DNA from: CAWABB01 sp963780165 | GTDB taxonomy: Bacteria; Bacteroidota; Ignavibacteria; UBA10030; UBA6906 | DNA length: 64,000 nt | Assembly: GCA_963780165.1 (NCBI GenBank) | Contig: CAWABB010000001.1 | Coordinates: 2,356,001-2,420,000, forward strand | Reading direction: 5' to 3' | Part shown: positions 42,908-51,067 of the stretch, piece after piece | How positions within the stretch are numbered: position 1 is the stretch's first letter | Layout: every line of letters starts with the position of its first letter | Made by a program: the position numbers and the translations under genes | Notes under the pieces: generated by a model | The model's input: the letters and a program-made list of their open reading frames with translations, nothing else | Database searches by the model: none | What the model was told of the DNA's origin: nothing

Positions 42908-44245
42908 ATGCATCCCACCGAGGTCATCCGGACCAAGCGGGACGGCGGCACGCTCTCCCGAGAATCGCTCGAGTACTTCATCCTCGGCCATTGCCGGGGG
43001 GACGTCTCCGATCCCCAGATGGCCGCGTTTCAGATGGCCGTCCTCCTCCGCGGCATGACGTTTCAGGAGACCGTCGATCTCACCGACGTCATGACGGATT
43101 CCGGTTCCGTCATCGTGTTTGCGGATATCCACGCGCCGGTCGTGGACAAGCACTCCACGGGTGGAGTCGGGGACAAGGTCTCCCTCATTCTTGCGCCGAT
43201 GGTTGCGGCCTGCGGCGCGTACGTGCCGATGCTCTCCGGGCGAGGCCTGGGGCACACAGGCGGAACGCTGGACAAGCTCGAGTCAATACCGGGGTTCCGG
43301 ACCGGGCTGAGCATCGAGGAGTTCCGCTGTGTCACGAAAGAAGTCGGTTTCGCTATGGCGAGCCAGTCGGAAGAGCTTGTTCCTGCCGACAGGCGGATGT
43401 ACGCCCTTCGCGATGCTACTGCGACCATCGAATCACCCCCGTTGATTGCGGGCAGCATCCTCAGCAAGAAGCTTGCGGAAGGAATCGGCGCGCTGGTGCT
43501 CGACGTGACGGTGGGAGACGGAGCGTTCATGCGGACGGAGCGTGAGGCGGGGGAACTGGCCAGCCTGCTGGTCCGGGTCGGGTCCGCACTCGGGCTTCGC
43601 GTCAGAGCATTCCTCACGATGATGGATCAACCCCGCGGCCGCGCCATCGGGAACTGGCTCGAGGTGCGCGAAGCGGTGGATTGCCTGAAAGGTGCGTGGA
43701 TTCCGGACCTTATGGAGGTAACCCTGACTCTGGGCGGGAGTCTGTTGCAGCTTTCGGGCCTCGCTCAGGACCTTGCGGAAGGACGCGGTCAATGCCGCCG
43801 GGCAATCACCTCAGGCCGCGCGTACGAGACGTTTCTGCGGGGCGTGAAGCGGCAGGGAGGAGAAGTCGCCTATCTTGAAGCCCCCGAGAAGTATGGTGAC
43901 GCGAAGTTCAGGGAAGATGTGTGCGCCCCACGGGGAGGATGGGTGACGGGAATGTCAACGCGGGCCATAGGCGAACTGGCAACAGACCTGGGTGCGGGGA
44001 GGAGGAGGAACGAGGATGTGATCGATCCCCGAGCCGGTATCAGCGCGGAGGTGAAGATCGGGGATCAGGTTCAACCGGGGGATCTCCTCGCCACCGTGTA
44101 TGCTTCAGACGGCGACGCCGCGCTCGCGGCCGTGCGCCTGCTGCAGGCCTATATCACGATCGGTGATGACCCCGTCGACCCGATCCCGAGGATCGCCGGG
44201 GTGGTGGACGCGGAAGGTCGTCTTCCCGCCGGTGCCTCATCCTAG
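42908..44245 (+). CDS. Pyrimidine-nucleoside (thymidine) phosphorylase
   Basis: Splits pyrimidine nucleosides with phosphate, for salvage. The 445-residue protein carries the phosphate-binding KHSTGGVGDKVSL, SGRGLGHTGGTLDKLESI and a C-terminal lipoyl-like barrel domain (IDPRAGISAEVKIGDQVQPG). It fits the PyNP/DeoA family; choice between thymidine-only and broad substrate is not possible. Neighbouring pyrE makes a pyrimidine pair. Its 3' end overlaps the convergent inositol phosphatase gene by 9 bases. Confidence 0.94.
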   Translation: MHPTEVIRTKRDGGTLSRESLEYFILGHCRGDVSDPQMAAFQMAVLLRGMTFQETVDLTDVMTDSGSVIVFADIHAPVVDKHSTGGVGDKVSLILAPMVAACGAYVPMLSGRGLGHTGGTLDKLESIPGFRTGLSIEEFRCVTKEVGFAMASQSEELVPADRRMYALRDATATIESPPLIAGSILSKKLAEGIGALVLDVTVGDGAFMRTEREAGELASLLVRVGSALGLRVRAFLTMMDQPRGRAIGNWLEVREAVDCLKGAWIPDLMEVTLTLGGSLLQLSGLAQDLAEGRGQCRRAITSGRAYETFLRGVKRQGGEVAYLEAPEKYGDAKFREDVCAPRGGWVTGMSTRAIGELATDLGAGRRRNEDVIDPRAGISAEVKIGDQVQPGDLLATVYASDGDAALAAVRLLQAYITIGDDPVDPIPRIAGVVDAEGRLPAGASS

Positions 44246-45013
44246 CGGCCGCCCCAGCACCTCAAGCATCGCGTCGTGGACCTGACCGTTGCTGGCGACG
44301 ATCTGCTTTCCGTGGATCCGCGCCGGCGCCCCCGTGAAGTCCGTCGTCCTGCCTCCCGCCTCTTCCACGAGCAGCTTCCCCGCCGCCATGTCCCACGGCT
44401 GCAGGTGGACTTCCCAGTATCCGTCGAACCGCCCCGCAGCCACATAGCACAAATCCAGGGCTGCGGACCCGAGCCGGCGGATGCCGCGTGCCGCCATGAG
44501 AAAGTTGTTGAAGCGCTCGACAGCGTGGTGCGGGTTCTGGGCGATGTCATACGGGAAGCCGGTCACGAGCAGCGCTCGGATCATCTCGCGTGTGGATGAG
44601 ACCGTGAGGCGCTGACCGTTGAGGAATGCTCCGCTCCCGCGCTCCGCGGTGAACAGGTCGTCGAAGTTTGGATCGTAGACCACGCCCGCAACAATCTCTC
44701 CGTTGTACTCGACGCCGATGCTGACGCAGAAGATCGGGACGCCGTGCAGGAAGTTTGTGGTGCCGTCGAGCGGGTCGATGATCCAGCGGTACGTACCCGA
44801 GGCGACAGCCCCGCCACTCTCTTCGGCGAGCACGTCGTGCCCGGGGTAGTGGCTCTTGATCAGCGAGATAATCCGCGCCTCGGATCCCTTATCGATCTCC
44901 GACACGAGATTGCGTTCTTCACCCTGTTTCGTTTCGACGGCGCGGGCGCGCCCGAGGTTCTCCTTGAGATACTGGCCGGCTTCGCGGGCCGCGCGGATTG
45001 CGAGATCAAGCAT
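44237..45013 (-). CDS. Inositol monophosphatase family protein
   Basis: A 258-residue Mg-dependent, lithium-sensitive-type phosphatase with the metal motifs IIDPLDGTTNFLHG and WDMAAGKLLVEEAGG, and the early EES site (LAEESGG). Close to SuhB-like inositol-1-monophosphatases; related enzymes act on other sugar phosphates, so the substrate is open. A minus-strand TATATT (45049-45044) lies 30 bases before the ATG but no good -35 was found. Confidence 0.92.
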   Translation of the reverse strand: MLDLAIRAAREAGQYLKENLGRARAVETKQGEERNLVSEIDKGSEARIISLIKSHYPGHDVLAEESGGAVASGTYRWIIDPLDGTTNFLHGVPIFCVSIGVEYNGEIVAGVVYDPNFDDLFTAERGSGAFLNGQRLTVSSTREMIRALLVTGFPYDIAQNPHHAVERFNNFLMAARGIRRLGSAALDLCYVAAGRFDGYWEVHLQPWDMAAGKLLVEEAGGRTTDFTGAPARIHGKQIVASNGQVHDAMLEVLGRPLG

Positions 45014-45082
45014 GGATTCCGATTCCTTCGATCGTGACGTCGCAATATATCAAAAACGCGGGCGTTGTTCCACGCCCATTCA

Positions 45083-45111
45083 TTGCATCTCGGCGGTGAT
45101 TTCTGTAGGTT
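45083..45111 (+). promoter_or_regulatory. Sigma-70-type promoter of the debranching-type lipoprotein gene
   Basis: TTGCAT (45083-45088), 17 bases, TAGGTT (45106-45111), about 53 bases before the ATG at 45165. The -10 is the same as before the nucleotidyltransferase gene. Confidence 0.6.
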
Positions 45112-45164
45112 GAGGCGTCGTGTCCCAAAATGTGAGCCGTCGTTCTACAGTAGATGAGCCGTGC

Positions 45165-47408
45165 ATGAAAATCATTGCAGCCGCACTGTTGGCCCTGGTC
45201 GTTGTGGCCGGTTGCTCGCGTGATGTGGCGGAGCGGCCGCCTCGCGAACCCGTCGCGCTCGAAGAGCTTGCCATCCCTGTCGGGGATGTCTCCCGCACGT
45301 GGATGCAGACAGACCGCGCGGGCGGCGTCCTGACGGGTGAAGTCGCGCGCGGCGCCGGTGAACCGGTCGTCCGCTGGAGCGTCAACGGGGTTCCTGTGCT
45401 GGAGGGTTTGGTCTGGAACCGCATCGCCGGACAGGTATCCGCGGCGACCATCGATTCGTCGTTCATTCTGCCGCATCGCTGGAATGTCTGGTGGTCCGAT
45501 AATTCCTACCACACGATTCGCGTCCTCGAAGACCCTTTGTCGGGCTTGCACGCATTCGTGCTGGATATCGAGCTACCATCAGAGCGGCCGCTGGAGCTGG
45601 CGGTGCAGCCCCCTGTCGGCTGGGAGCCGTCCGGCCTGAACGGCCGCGGCCCGGTGGCGCGGTGGAAATCCCAGAGCGGGGTTCTGGCGATCTATGCGGG
45701 GCCAGACGGGGTGCCTGCCGCAGACGGGATCAGGTGCCCGCCGAGCAGTCGCGCACGAGTCCTTGTCCTTTTTCATGAGGGACTTGTCGGGGATGGCCGC
45801 CTGATCGAGATCCTCTCGCGGTCCGATTCGCTCCTTGCGCTCCGGGAAAGCAGGCTAACGGCGGTGCTGAACCGAGCGTATTTCAAGACCTCGGATCCGG
45901 TCCTGACGAAAGCCGTCCGCTGGTTCCAGCTCTCCCTCGACGCGTTGCTCATTACAACATCCGACACCACCGCGATTGCGGGGATTCCATGGGACGGGGC
46001 CGCCGACGGCCGCGCCATCGCGCAGTCCATGGGCGGGTTGGACTTCGCGCTGCAGGACTATCCGATGGTGTCCTCGCTGGCGCGTGGGCTCGCCCGGTGG
46101 CAGGATACCGTGGCGCAGCACCGTACGTTCGGGCGGTTGGCGGACCGCGTGCTTGACGGGCGGGCGGTCTATGCGGGGGCCGACGTGGGACCGTGGTTTG
46201 TCCGCGAAGCGTACGACCACGTTACACGATCGCGCGACACCGCGCTCTTGCGCGAGCTGTACCCCGCGATCCGCAGGAGCATTGAAGGGTCCAAGCGATA
46301 CCACACCGACACGTACAACCTGATCACGCACGGCGACGCCGAGACGTGGATGAATTCCCGCTCATCCGACGGCGAACCGCTCGCACCGCGCGGCAACCGT
46401 GCCGCGGAAATGCAGCTGCTCTGGTACTTCCAGCAGCTCATCGGATCGTATGCGGCGACGTTTCTCGGGGACGGGCGCGCTGCGGAGGTCTGGGCCGCTG
46501 ACGCCGATTCGACCGGATCGAGCTTCAATCGGCTGTTCCTCGATACCGTTGCGAACCGCGTCTATGATCACATCGCAACCGATGGGACGCCGTCCGAAGA
46601 GCTCCGTCCCAATACGATGCTGTGCCTGGAGCTGATCGGCTCCGAGCTGATACAGCAGACCATGCTCAAGCGCCTGATTGGGACGATGGTGTACGCACAC
46701 GGCGTGGGCTCGCTCGATCCTGCCGATCCGCGGTTCCGTCCGACCGGCGGAGCCATGCACAACGGACCAGCGTGCGCGTGGCTCGCGGGTCCCGCAGCGT
46801 ACGCGCTCACGCGGTACGACAGACAGGATATCGCGTACACCCTGACGTCAAGCATGGTCCGTCATGCGCTGGAGCGGGATCTGGCCGGGACGATTCCTGA
46901 GGCGTTCGACGCGTCGCTCGTGGCAGGGAATCCGGTTCCGTCCGCGGCCGGCAGGCGGGCATCGCTTCACGGGATGTCGGAAGTCCTCCGGTCGATCTAC
47001 CAGGATTTCCTCGGGATCCGGATCGACGTCCCATCGAATGTCCTCTCGATCCAGCCCAGGCTCCCGCAACATCTTACCGAGGTGGACCTGACGGTTCAGT
47101 TTGGTAGCGAGCCCATCTGGCTGCTGTACCGGACGGCAGCAGAGAACTCCGAGCTGATCGTGAAACGGGAGGGTGGAGAGAGAGAACTCGTCTTGAACGT
47201 GCTCTGGATGATGCCGAACGGCAACGCGTGGAGAGGATCCATGAGGGTGCCCCCAAGGGAGACGACCCGCGTTGCGTTTACGTCAGAGGACATGACCGTT
47301 CGGAAAGGAGCGGAATCGGCGGACGTAACTGGCCAGTGGAACATCAAGGCGTTTTCGAGGGCCAAGGAGTTCGGGGATGTGATGCTGGCCGAACCGCCTG
47401 CGCGGTAA
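45165..47408 (+). CDS. Exported lipoprotein related to glycogen debranching enzyme (amylo-1,6-glucosidase)
   Basis: A 747-residue lipoprotein: MKIIAAALLALVVVAGC with Cys17 as lipidation site. From about residue 250 to 640 it resembles the alpha/alpha-barrel glucosidase domain of glycogen debranching enzymes (GDE_C/GH133-like): HGDAETWMNSRSSDGEPLAP, RAAEMQLLWYFQQL, LRPNTMLCLEL and MHNGPACAWLAGP each line up with conserved GDE segments. TWMN replaces the TWMD of typical enzymes. The N-terminal 250 residues look like a beta-sandwich. Export suggests a role at the cell surface or periplasm on alpha-glucan fragments. Family moderate, activity unproven. Confidence 0.7.
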   Translation: MKIIAAALLALVVVAGCSRDVAERPPREPVALEELAIPVGDVSRTWMQTDRAGGVLTGEVARGAGEPVVRWSVNGVPVLEGLVWNRIAGQVSAATIDSSFILPHRWNVWWSDNSYHTIRVLEDPLSGLHAFVLDIELPSERPLELAVQPPVGWEPSGLNGRGPVARWKSQSGVLAIYAGPDGVPAADGIRCPPSSRARVLVLFHEGLVGDGRLIEILSRSDSLLALRESRLTAVLNRAYFKTSDPVLTKAVRWFQLSLDALLITTSDTTAIAGIPWDGAADGRAIAQSMGGLDFALQDYPMVSSLARGLARWQDTVAQHRTFGRLADRVLDGRAVYAGADVGPWFVREAYDHVTRSRDTALLRELYPAIRRSIEGSKRYHTDTYNLITHGDAETWMNSRSSDGEPLAPRGNRAAEMQLLWYFQQLIGSYAATFLGDGRAAEVWAADADSTGSSFNRLFLDTVANRVYDHIATDGTPSEELRPNTMLCLELIGSELIQQTMLKRLIGTMVYAHGVGSLDPADPRFRPTGGAMHNGPACAWLAGPAAYALTRYDRQDIAYTLTSSMVRHALERDLAGTIPEAFDASLVAGNPVPSAAGRRASLHGMSEVLRSIYQDFLGIRIDVPSNVLSIQPRLPQHLTEVDLTVQFGSEPIWLLYRTAAENSELIVKREGGERELVLNVLWMMPNGNAWRGSMRVPPRETTRVAFTSEDMTVRKGAESADVTGQWNIKAFSRAKEFGDVMLAEPPAR

Positions 47409-47440
47409 CACTGTGCCAGTCCCCGCAGTACGAGGCGCCG

Positions 47441-47466
47441 CCGCCGCGAGCAATCGCGGCGGTTTT
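47441..47466 (+). terminator. Intrinsic terminator
   Basis: Perfect 9-base stem CCGCCGCGA / TCGCGGCGG with a GCAA tetraloop, followed by TTTTG, 33 bases after the lipoprotein gene and before the convergent end of hflX. Confidence 0.85.
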
Positions 47467-47474
47467 GTGTATCC

Positions 47475-48794
47475 TCAGGATTTCGGGGCACGCCTGCGTG
47501 GCCGTGGGGTCTTCGCAGGGGTCCCGAGTTCCAGCCGGAGCCGATCGGCGTCCGTGCGTGTGGTTCTGACCGTCACGATGATGTCCTCTCCCTCGTAGCG
47601 TTGCTCGAGGATGTCGGCCTCATCATGCAGCCGCGACAGGAGGGGGTAATGGCCCGCGTTCAGTGTGAGGGTGATCGTGGCCATCGTCTCTTCGAGCAGT
47701 GAGGTGATCGAGGAGACAAGGCCGGTCATGTTGATCCCACGCGTGGCGGAGATGAACACCGCCGGATGATGCTGCGCGCGGAGCGACGGGATGATGTTCC
47801 GGTTCTCCAGGCGGTCGATCTTGTTGAACACCATCACAGTCGGCTTCCCTCCGGCGCCAATGTCCGCAAGGGTTTCGCGAACGACCACGATGTGCTCCGC
47901 CACGAACGGATGGCTCGCGTCAACGACGTGCAGAAGGATGTCCGCTTCCTGAACCTCCGCGAGCGTCGACTGGAAAGAAGCGACCAGGTGGTGGGGGAGC
48001 TTCCGGATGAACCCGACGGTATCGGAGAGGAGAATGCGGTGCGCGGGGGTCAGCTCAACAAGCCGCACCGTTGAGTCGAGCGTGGCGAAGAGTCGGTCTT
48101 CGACGAGAATATCGGCGTCGGTGAACCACTTCATGAGCGTGGACTTCCCTGCATTCGTATAGCCCACGAGTGCGGCGCGCGGAAGGTGCTCGCGCCCTTT
48201 TCTGCGGATGGTCCGCTCCATCGCGATCTTCTCGAGCCGGGAGCCGAGGTGCGTGATGCGCGAGCGGATCACCCGCCTGTCCGTTTCGATCTGCGTTTCG
48301 CCCGGGCCTTTCGTCCCGATCCCGCCGTACTGTTTTGAGAGATGGGTCCATTGCCGCGTGAGCCGCGGGAGGAGATACTGGAGCTGCGCGAGCTCGACCT
48401 GGGTCTTGGACTCGCTGGTGCGGGCGCGGGAGGCGAAGATGTCGAGAATGATGCCGCTCCGGTCGACGATCTTGCACGGGATCGAGCGCTCGAGGTTGCG
48501 GACCTGGACGGGGGAGAGGTCGTCGTCGAAGATCACCAGGCGAATGCCGTGCTCCCCGACAAGCCAGGAGATTTCGTCCACCTTGCCGCGCCCGATGAAG
48601 GTCGCTGGGTCTGGCGTGCGCCGTTCCTGGACGATGCGGTGGATGATGTCGGCGCCGGCGGTGTCGGCGAGCATCGCGAGCTCATCGAGGTGTTCCTGCA
48701 CGCGCGGGCGGTCTCCTGGTCCGCGGGAGAGTCCCACGAGGATGGCGCGTTCGCGCTCCCGGGATTGAATCTCGTGTAAGGTGCGGGCGCTCAT
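47475..48794 (-). CDS. hflX: GTPase HflX
   Basis: Ribosome-associated GTPase that splits stalled or heat-damaged ribosomes. The 439-residue protein has the N-terminal HflX domain (TFIGRGKVDEI, FDDDLSPVQVRNLE), the glycine-rich KQYGGIGTKGPGETQIETDR, and the G domain with GYTNAGKST, DTVGF and NKID. The C-terminal end is basic (PRPRRRAPKS). It overlaps the von Willebrand gene by 4 bases (ATGA at 48791). Confidence 0.96.
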   Translation of the reverse strand: MSARTLHEIQSRERERAILVGLSRGPGDRPRVQEHLDELAMLADTAGADIIHRIVQERRTPDPATFIGRGKVDEISWLVGEHGIRLVIFDDDLSPVQVRNLERSIPCKIVDRSGIILDIFASRARTSESKTQVELAQLQYLLPRLTRQWTHLSKQYGGIGTKGPGETQIETDRRVIRSRITHLGSRLEKIAMERTIRRKGREHLPRAALVGYTNAGKSTLMKWFTDADILVEDRLFATLDSTVRLVELTPAHRILLSDTVGFIRKLPHHLVASFQSTLAEVQEADILLHVVDASHPFVAEHIVVVRETLADIGAGGKPTVMVFNKIDRLENRNIIPSLRAQHHPAVFISATRGINMTGLVSSITSLLEETMATITLTLNAGHYPLLSRLHDEADILEQRYEGEDIIVTVRTTRTDADRLRLELGTPAKTPRPRRRAPKS

Positions 48795-50968
48795 CGTTCG
48801 GATCCTTCCGGTTTGGGCGCGCGTCCGATGGCCATTTCGAGAAGGGCGCACAGGAGCGCGATCGCGAGGAAATGCCGCCAGAGCTCGACGCCGACCCGGG
48901 CTTCACGGATCGATGTCTTGATGTCCGACGAGGAACGCAGAGTCAGCGCGCGCTCTGGATCGAGTCCTGACCGGCGCCAGAACCTAGCCGTCTCCTCCTC
49001 CGTGATGGTGCGCAGGTCCGACTCGCGCTCCACCAGGTTGACGGGGATCGTCAGGAGCTTTTCCTGGGTTGCGCCCGCGGTTTCGGATGTCCTGATCAGG
49101 AGGTGATTTCCCGGCTCGCGCGTTGGTTGCCCGGTGAATCGCAGCCCGCCTCCCGGGAGGGTGTTCGGGACGAGCCGCTCCTCGCCCCCGTCGGGGGTCC
49201 GGAGCATGAAGAGATCTCCCGCCTTCAAACGGCCATGCCGCAGCGTGATGTCCACGGGGTCCCCGACAGTGACGCTGGTCGCCCGCTGGCTCATGGGGGT
49301 CGCATAGAGCATCGCGCGGTGAAGGAGCGGCACGAAGATCCCTTTGACACCAAAGTCCGACCATTCCAGGCCCGGGTCGACGGCGAAGGCCATGACCACG
49401 CCGGCGCCGTGCCTGTACTCGGCGAGGAACCTCTGTCCGTTGGACAGCGTGATGATCGTGCGTCCGGCCCCCGTGGCGGGTGCGGCAAAGGCTTTGAGGA
49501 TTGCGGGGGATTCGATCTCCTTGCGTCCTTCGCGCACGTCCAGCGGTGCGTCGAAGAGCCCTTCGAACACGGGGTGTGCGTAGTCGATGCGGTTGAACCG
49601 CAACGTGCCCGCGTCCTGTCGTGCGGTGCCGAGGTCGGTGAGCGCCGCGGGCGGCATGCCGAACGCCGGGAACACGAGCGTGTTGTAGTTCTGCGGGTCG
49701 ATGCCGGGGCCGGGAAAAATCGCCAGCGAGCCACCGTCCGCAACGAATCGCGCCAGGCGATCGACCATGCCGGCCGAAAGAGTGGGAACGGCGCAGAGCG
49801 CAACGAGGTCGGTCGTCCGTAGGTCGATGGCGTCCAGCCGCTCTGGAGCGGTCTGCTCCACGGTGAACACGCCGGCGAGGGTGCTGTCGCCCCCGAGGGT
49901 GAGCGCGAGACGCGCGTGACGCGTCCCTTCGGGGGTCCCGGCCAGCAATACCCGGACGCGTTCAGGGATCTCGAGCGCGAAGTAGCACCTGTTGTCCGCC
50001 TCCAGGAAATCCTCCTCCAGCTCCACATATCCCGCGATCGTCCCGCGCCGACGCGGCGTGAGGCTCAACTCTGCTGTCGTTGCGGAGCGCTTGCCGACGG
50101 CGACGGATTGCTGTGCCACCCGCGTGCCGTCCAGGTACACGCTGACGGAGAGATCGCTCAGCGAGCGTTCGCCCGCGTTTCGTACGGTCGCCTGGATGCG
50201 GGCGGGCGTCCCGGCGGTGAGGATGCGTGTGACGATCTCCGTGGGCCCGATGCCGGCGTTCTCGAATTGCTCGGGAGGATATGTCAGCAGGTATGCAGCA
50301 TAGGTTCCCTCGAGCCTGGGAGCGACTGAATCTTTCATGTCGGGGGCGGCAGGGAATTGAGTCGCCTGGCCGTCGGTGATGATGAAGAGCTCGCGGTTCG
50401 CCTGTGGCGTCGCTGCCAGAATCTCGATGGCGCGCGCAACCGCGGTGTCAATCGTCACCGACACCGGAGAGACAGCCGCCGCCTGAACGAGCGTTCGCGC
50501 CGCGTCGACGGGGGAGGGCGCTCGGGACGCTCCGTGCATGCCTGCTGTCGACGTGAGGAGGACATGCACTTCGTCATTCGGCCCGGCAAAGTCGAGGATG
50601 TCTCGTGTCGCCGCCTGTCCCTGCGCAAACAGGGCTCCCCGGTCGTTGCGCGCGGCCATGCTCGGCGAGTCATCCAGCACAAGCACCACGCAGGCGCCGG
50701 CCTCGCCGCCCACCATGCCGGCGAACGATCCCCGGAGGGTGGGCCGGGAGAACGCGAGCACCAGTGAGGCGATGAGCGCAGTGCGGAGCAGCAGGAGAAG
50801 CACCTGCCGGATTTTGAGTCGACGGATGCTGGAACGCTGCAGTTCCTTGAGGAATTGCAGCGAGCTGAACTCTACGGTGCGGAGCTTCCGCAGGTTCAAC
50901 AGGTGGATCAAGACAGGGATCGCCGCGGCGGCGAGCCCAAAGAGCATGAGGGGGTTCAGGAACGTCAT
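48791..50968 (-). CDS. BatA-like membrane protein with von Willebrand A domain
   Basis: A 725-residue membrane protein. The N-terminus is the BatA module (FLNPLMLFGLAAAAIPVLIH, then LLLLLRTALIASLVLAF), two membrane helices. A von Willebrand A domain follows with the MIDAS-like start VLDDSPSMAARND. A middle beta-rich region and a glutamine-amidotransferase-like segment follow (FPGPGIDPQNYNTLV). One more helix near the C-terminus (HFLAIALLCALLEMAIG). Such proteins sit in the inner membrane; role here unknown, coupled to hflX by overlap. The frame is open far upstream but MTFLNPLML is the family start. Confidence 0.83.
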   Translation of the reverse strand: MTFLNPLMLFGLAAAAIPVLIHLLNLRKLRTVEFSSLQFLKELQRSSIRRLKIRQVLLLLLRTALIASLVLAFSRPTLRGSFAGMVGGEAGACVVLVLDDSPSMAARNDRGALFAQGQAATRDILDFAGPNDEVHVLLTSTAGMHGASRAPSPVDAARTLVQAAAVSPVSVTIDTAVARAIEILAATPQANRELFIITDGQATQFPAAPDMKDSVAPRLEGTYAAYLLTYPPEQFENAGIGPTEIVTRILTAGTPARIQATVRNAGERSLSDLSVSVYLDGTRVAQQSVAVGKRSATTAELSLTPRRRGTIAGYVELEEDFLEADNRCYFALEIPERVRVLLAGTPEGTRHARLALTLGGDSTLAGVFTVEQTAPERLDAIDLRTTDLVALCAVPTLSAGMVDRLARFVADGGSLAIFPGPGIDPQNYNTLVFPAFGMPPAALTDLGTARQDAGTLRFNRIDYAHPVFEGLFDAPLDVREGRKEIESPAILKAFAAPATGAGRTIITLSNGQRFLAEYRHGAGVVMAFAVDPGLEWSDFGVKGIFVPLLHRAMLYATPMSQRATSVTVGDPVDITLRHGRLKAGDLFMLRTPDGGEERLVPNTLPGGGLRFTGQPTREPGNHLLIRTSETAGATQEKLLTIPVNLVERESDLRTITEEETARFWRRSGLDPERALTLRSSSDIKTSIREARVGVELWRHFLAIALLCALLEMAIGRAPKPEGSER

Positions 50969-51000
50969 AGACTCTTGAAAAAGCTGATGAAAAGGGGCAA

Positions 51001-51059
51001 GAAATGCAAACGGTTCGCCGAGAGCCCAGCTTGCATTTCCTTCTGCAAAGGGATAAGTT
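51001..51059 (+). promoter_or_regulatory. Divergent promoter region with mirrored -35 elements
   Basis: Plus strand: TTGCAT (51031-51036), 17 bases, TAAGTT (51054-51059), only 8 bases before the patatin ATG. The first -35 and its flank (TTGCATTTC) are repeated in inverse orientation at 51001-51009 (GAAATGCAA), where a minus-strand promoter for the BatA-like gene could start, though its -10 (CAGCTT) is poor. Confidence 0.55.
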
Positions 51060-51067
51060 TTTATGAT

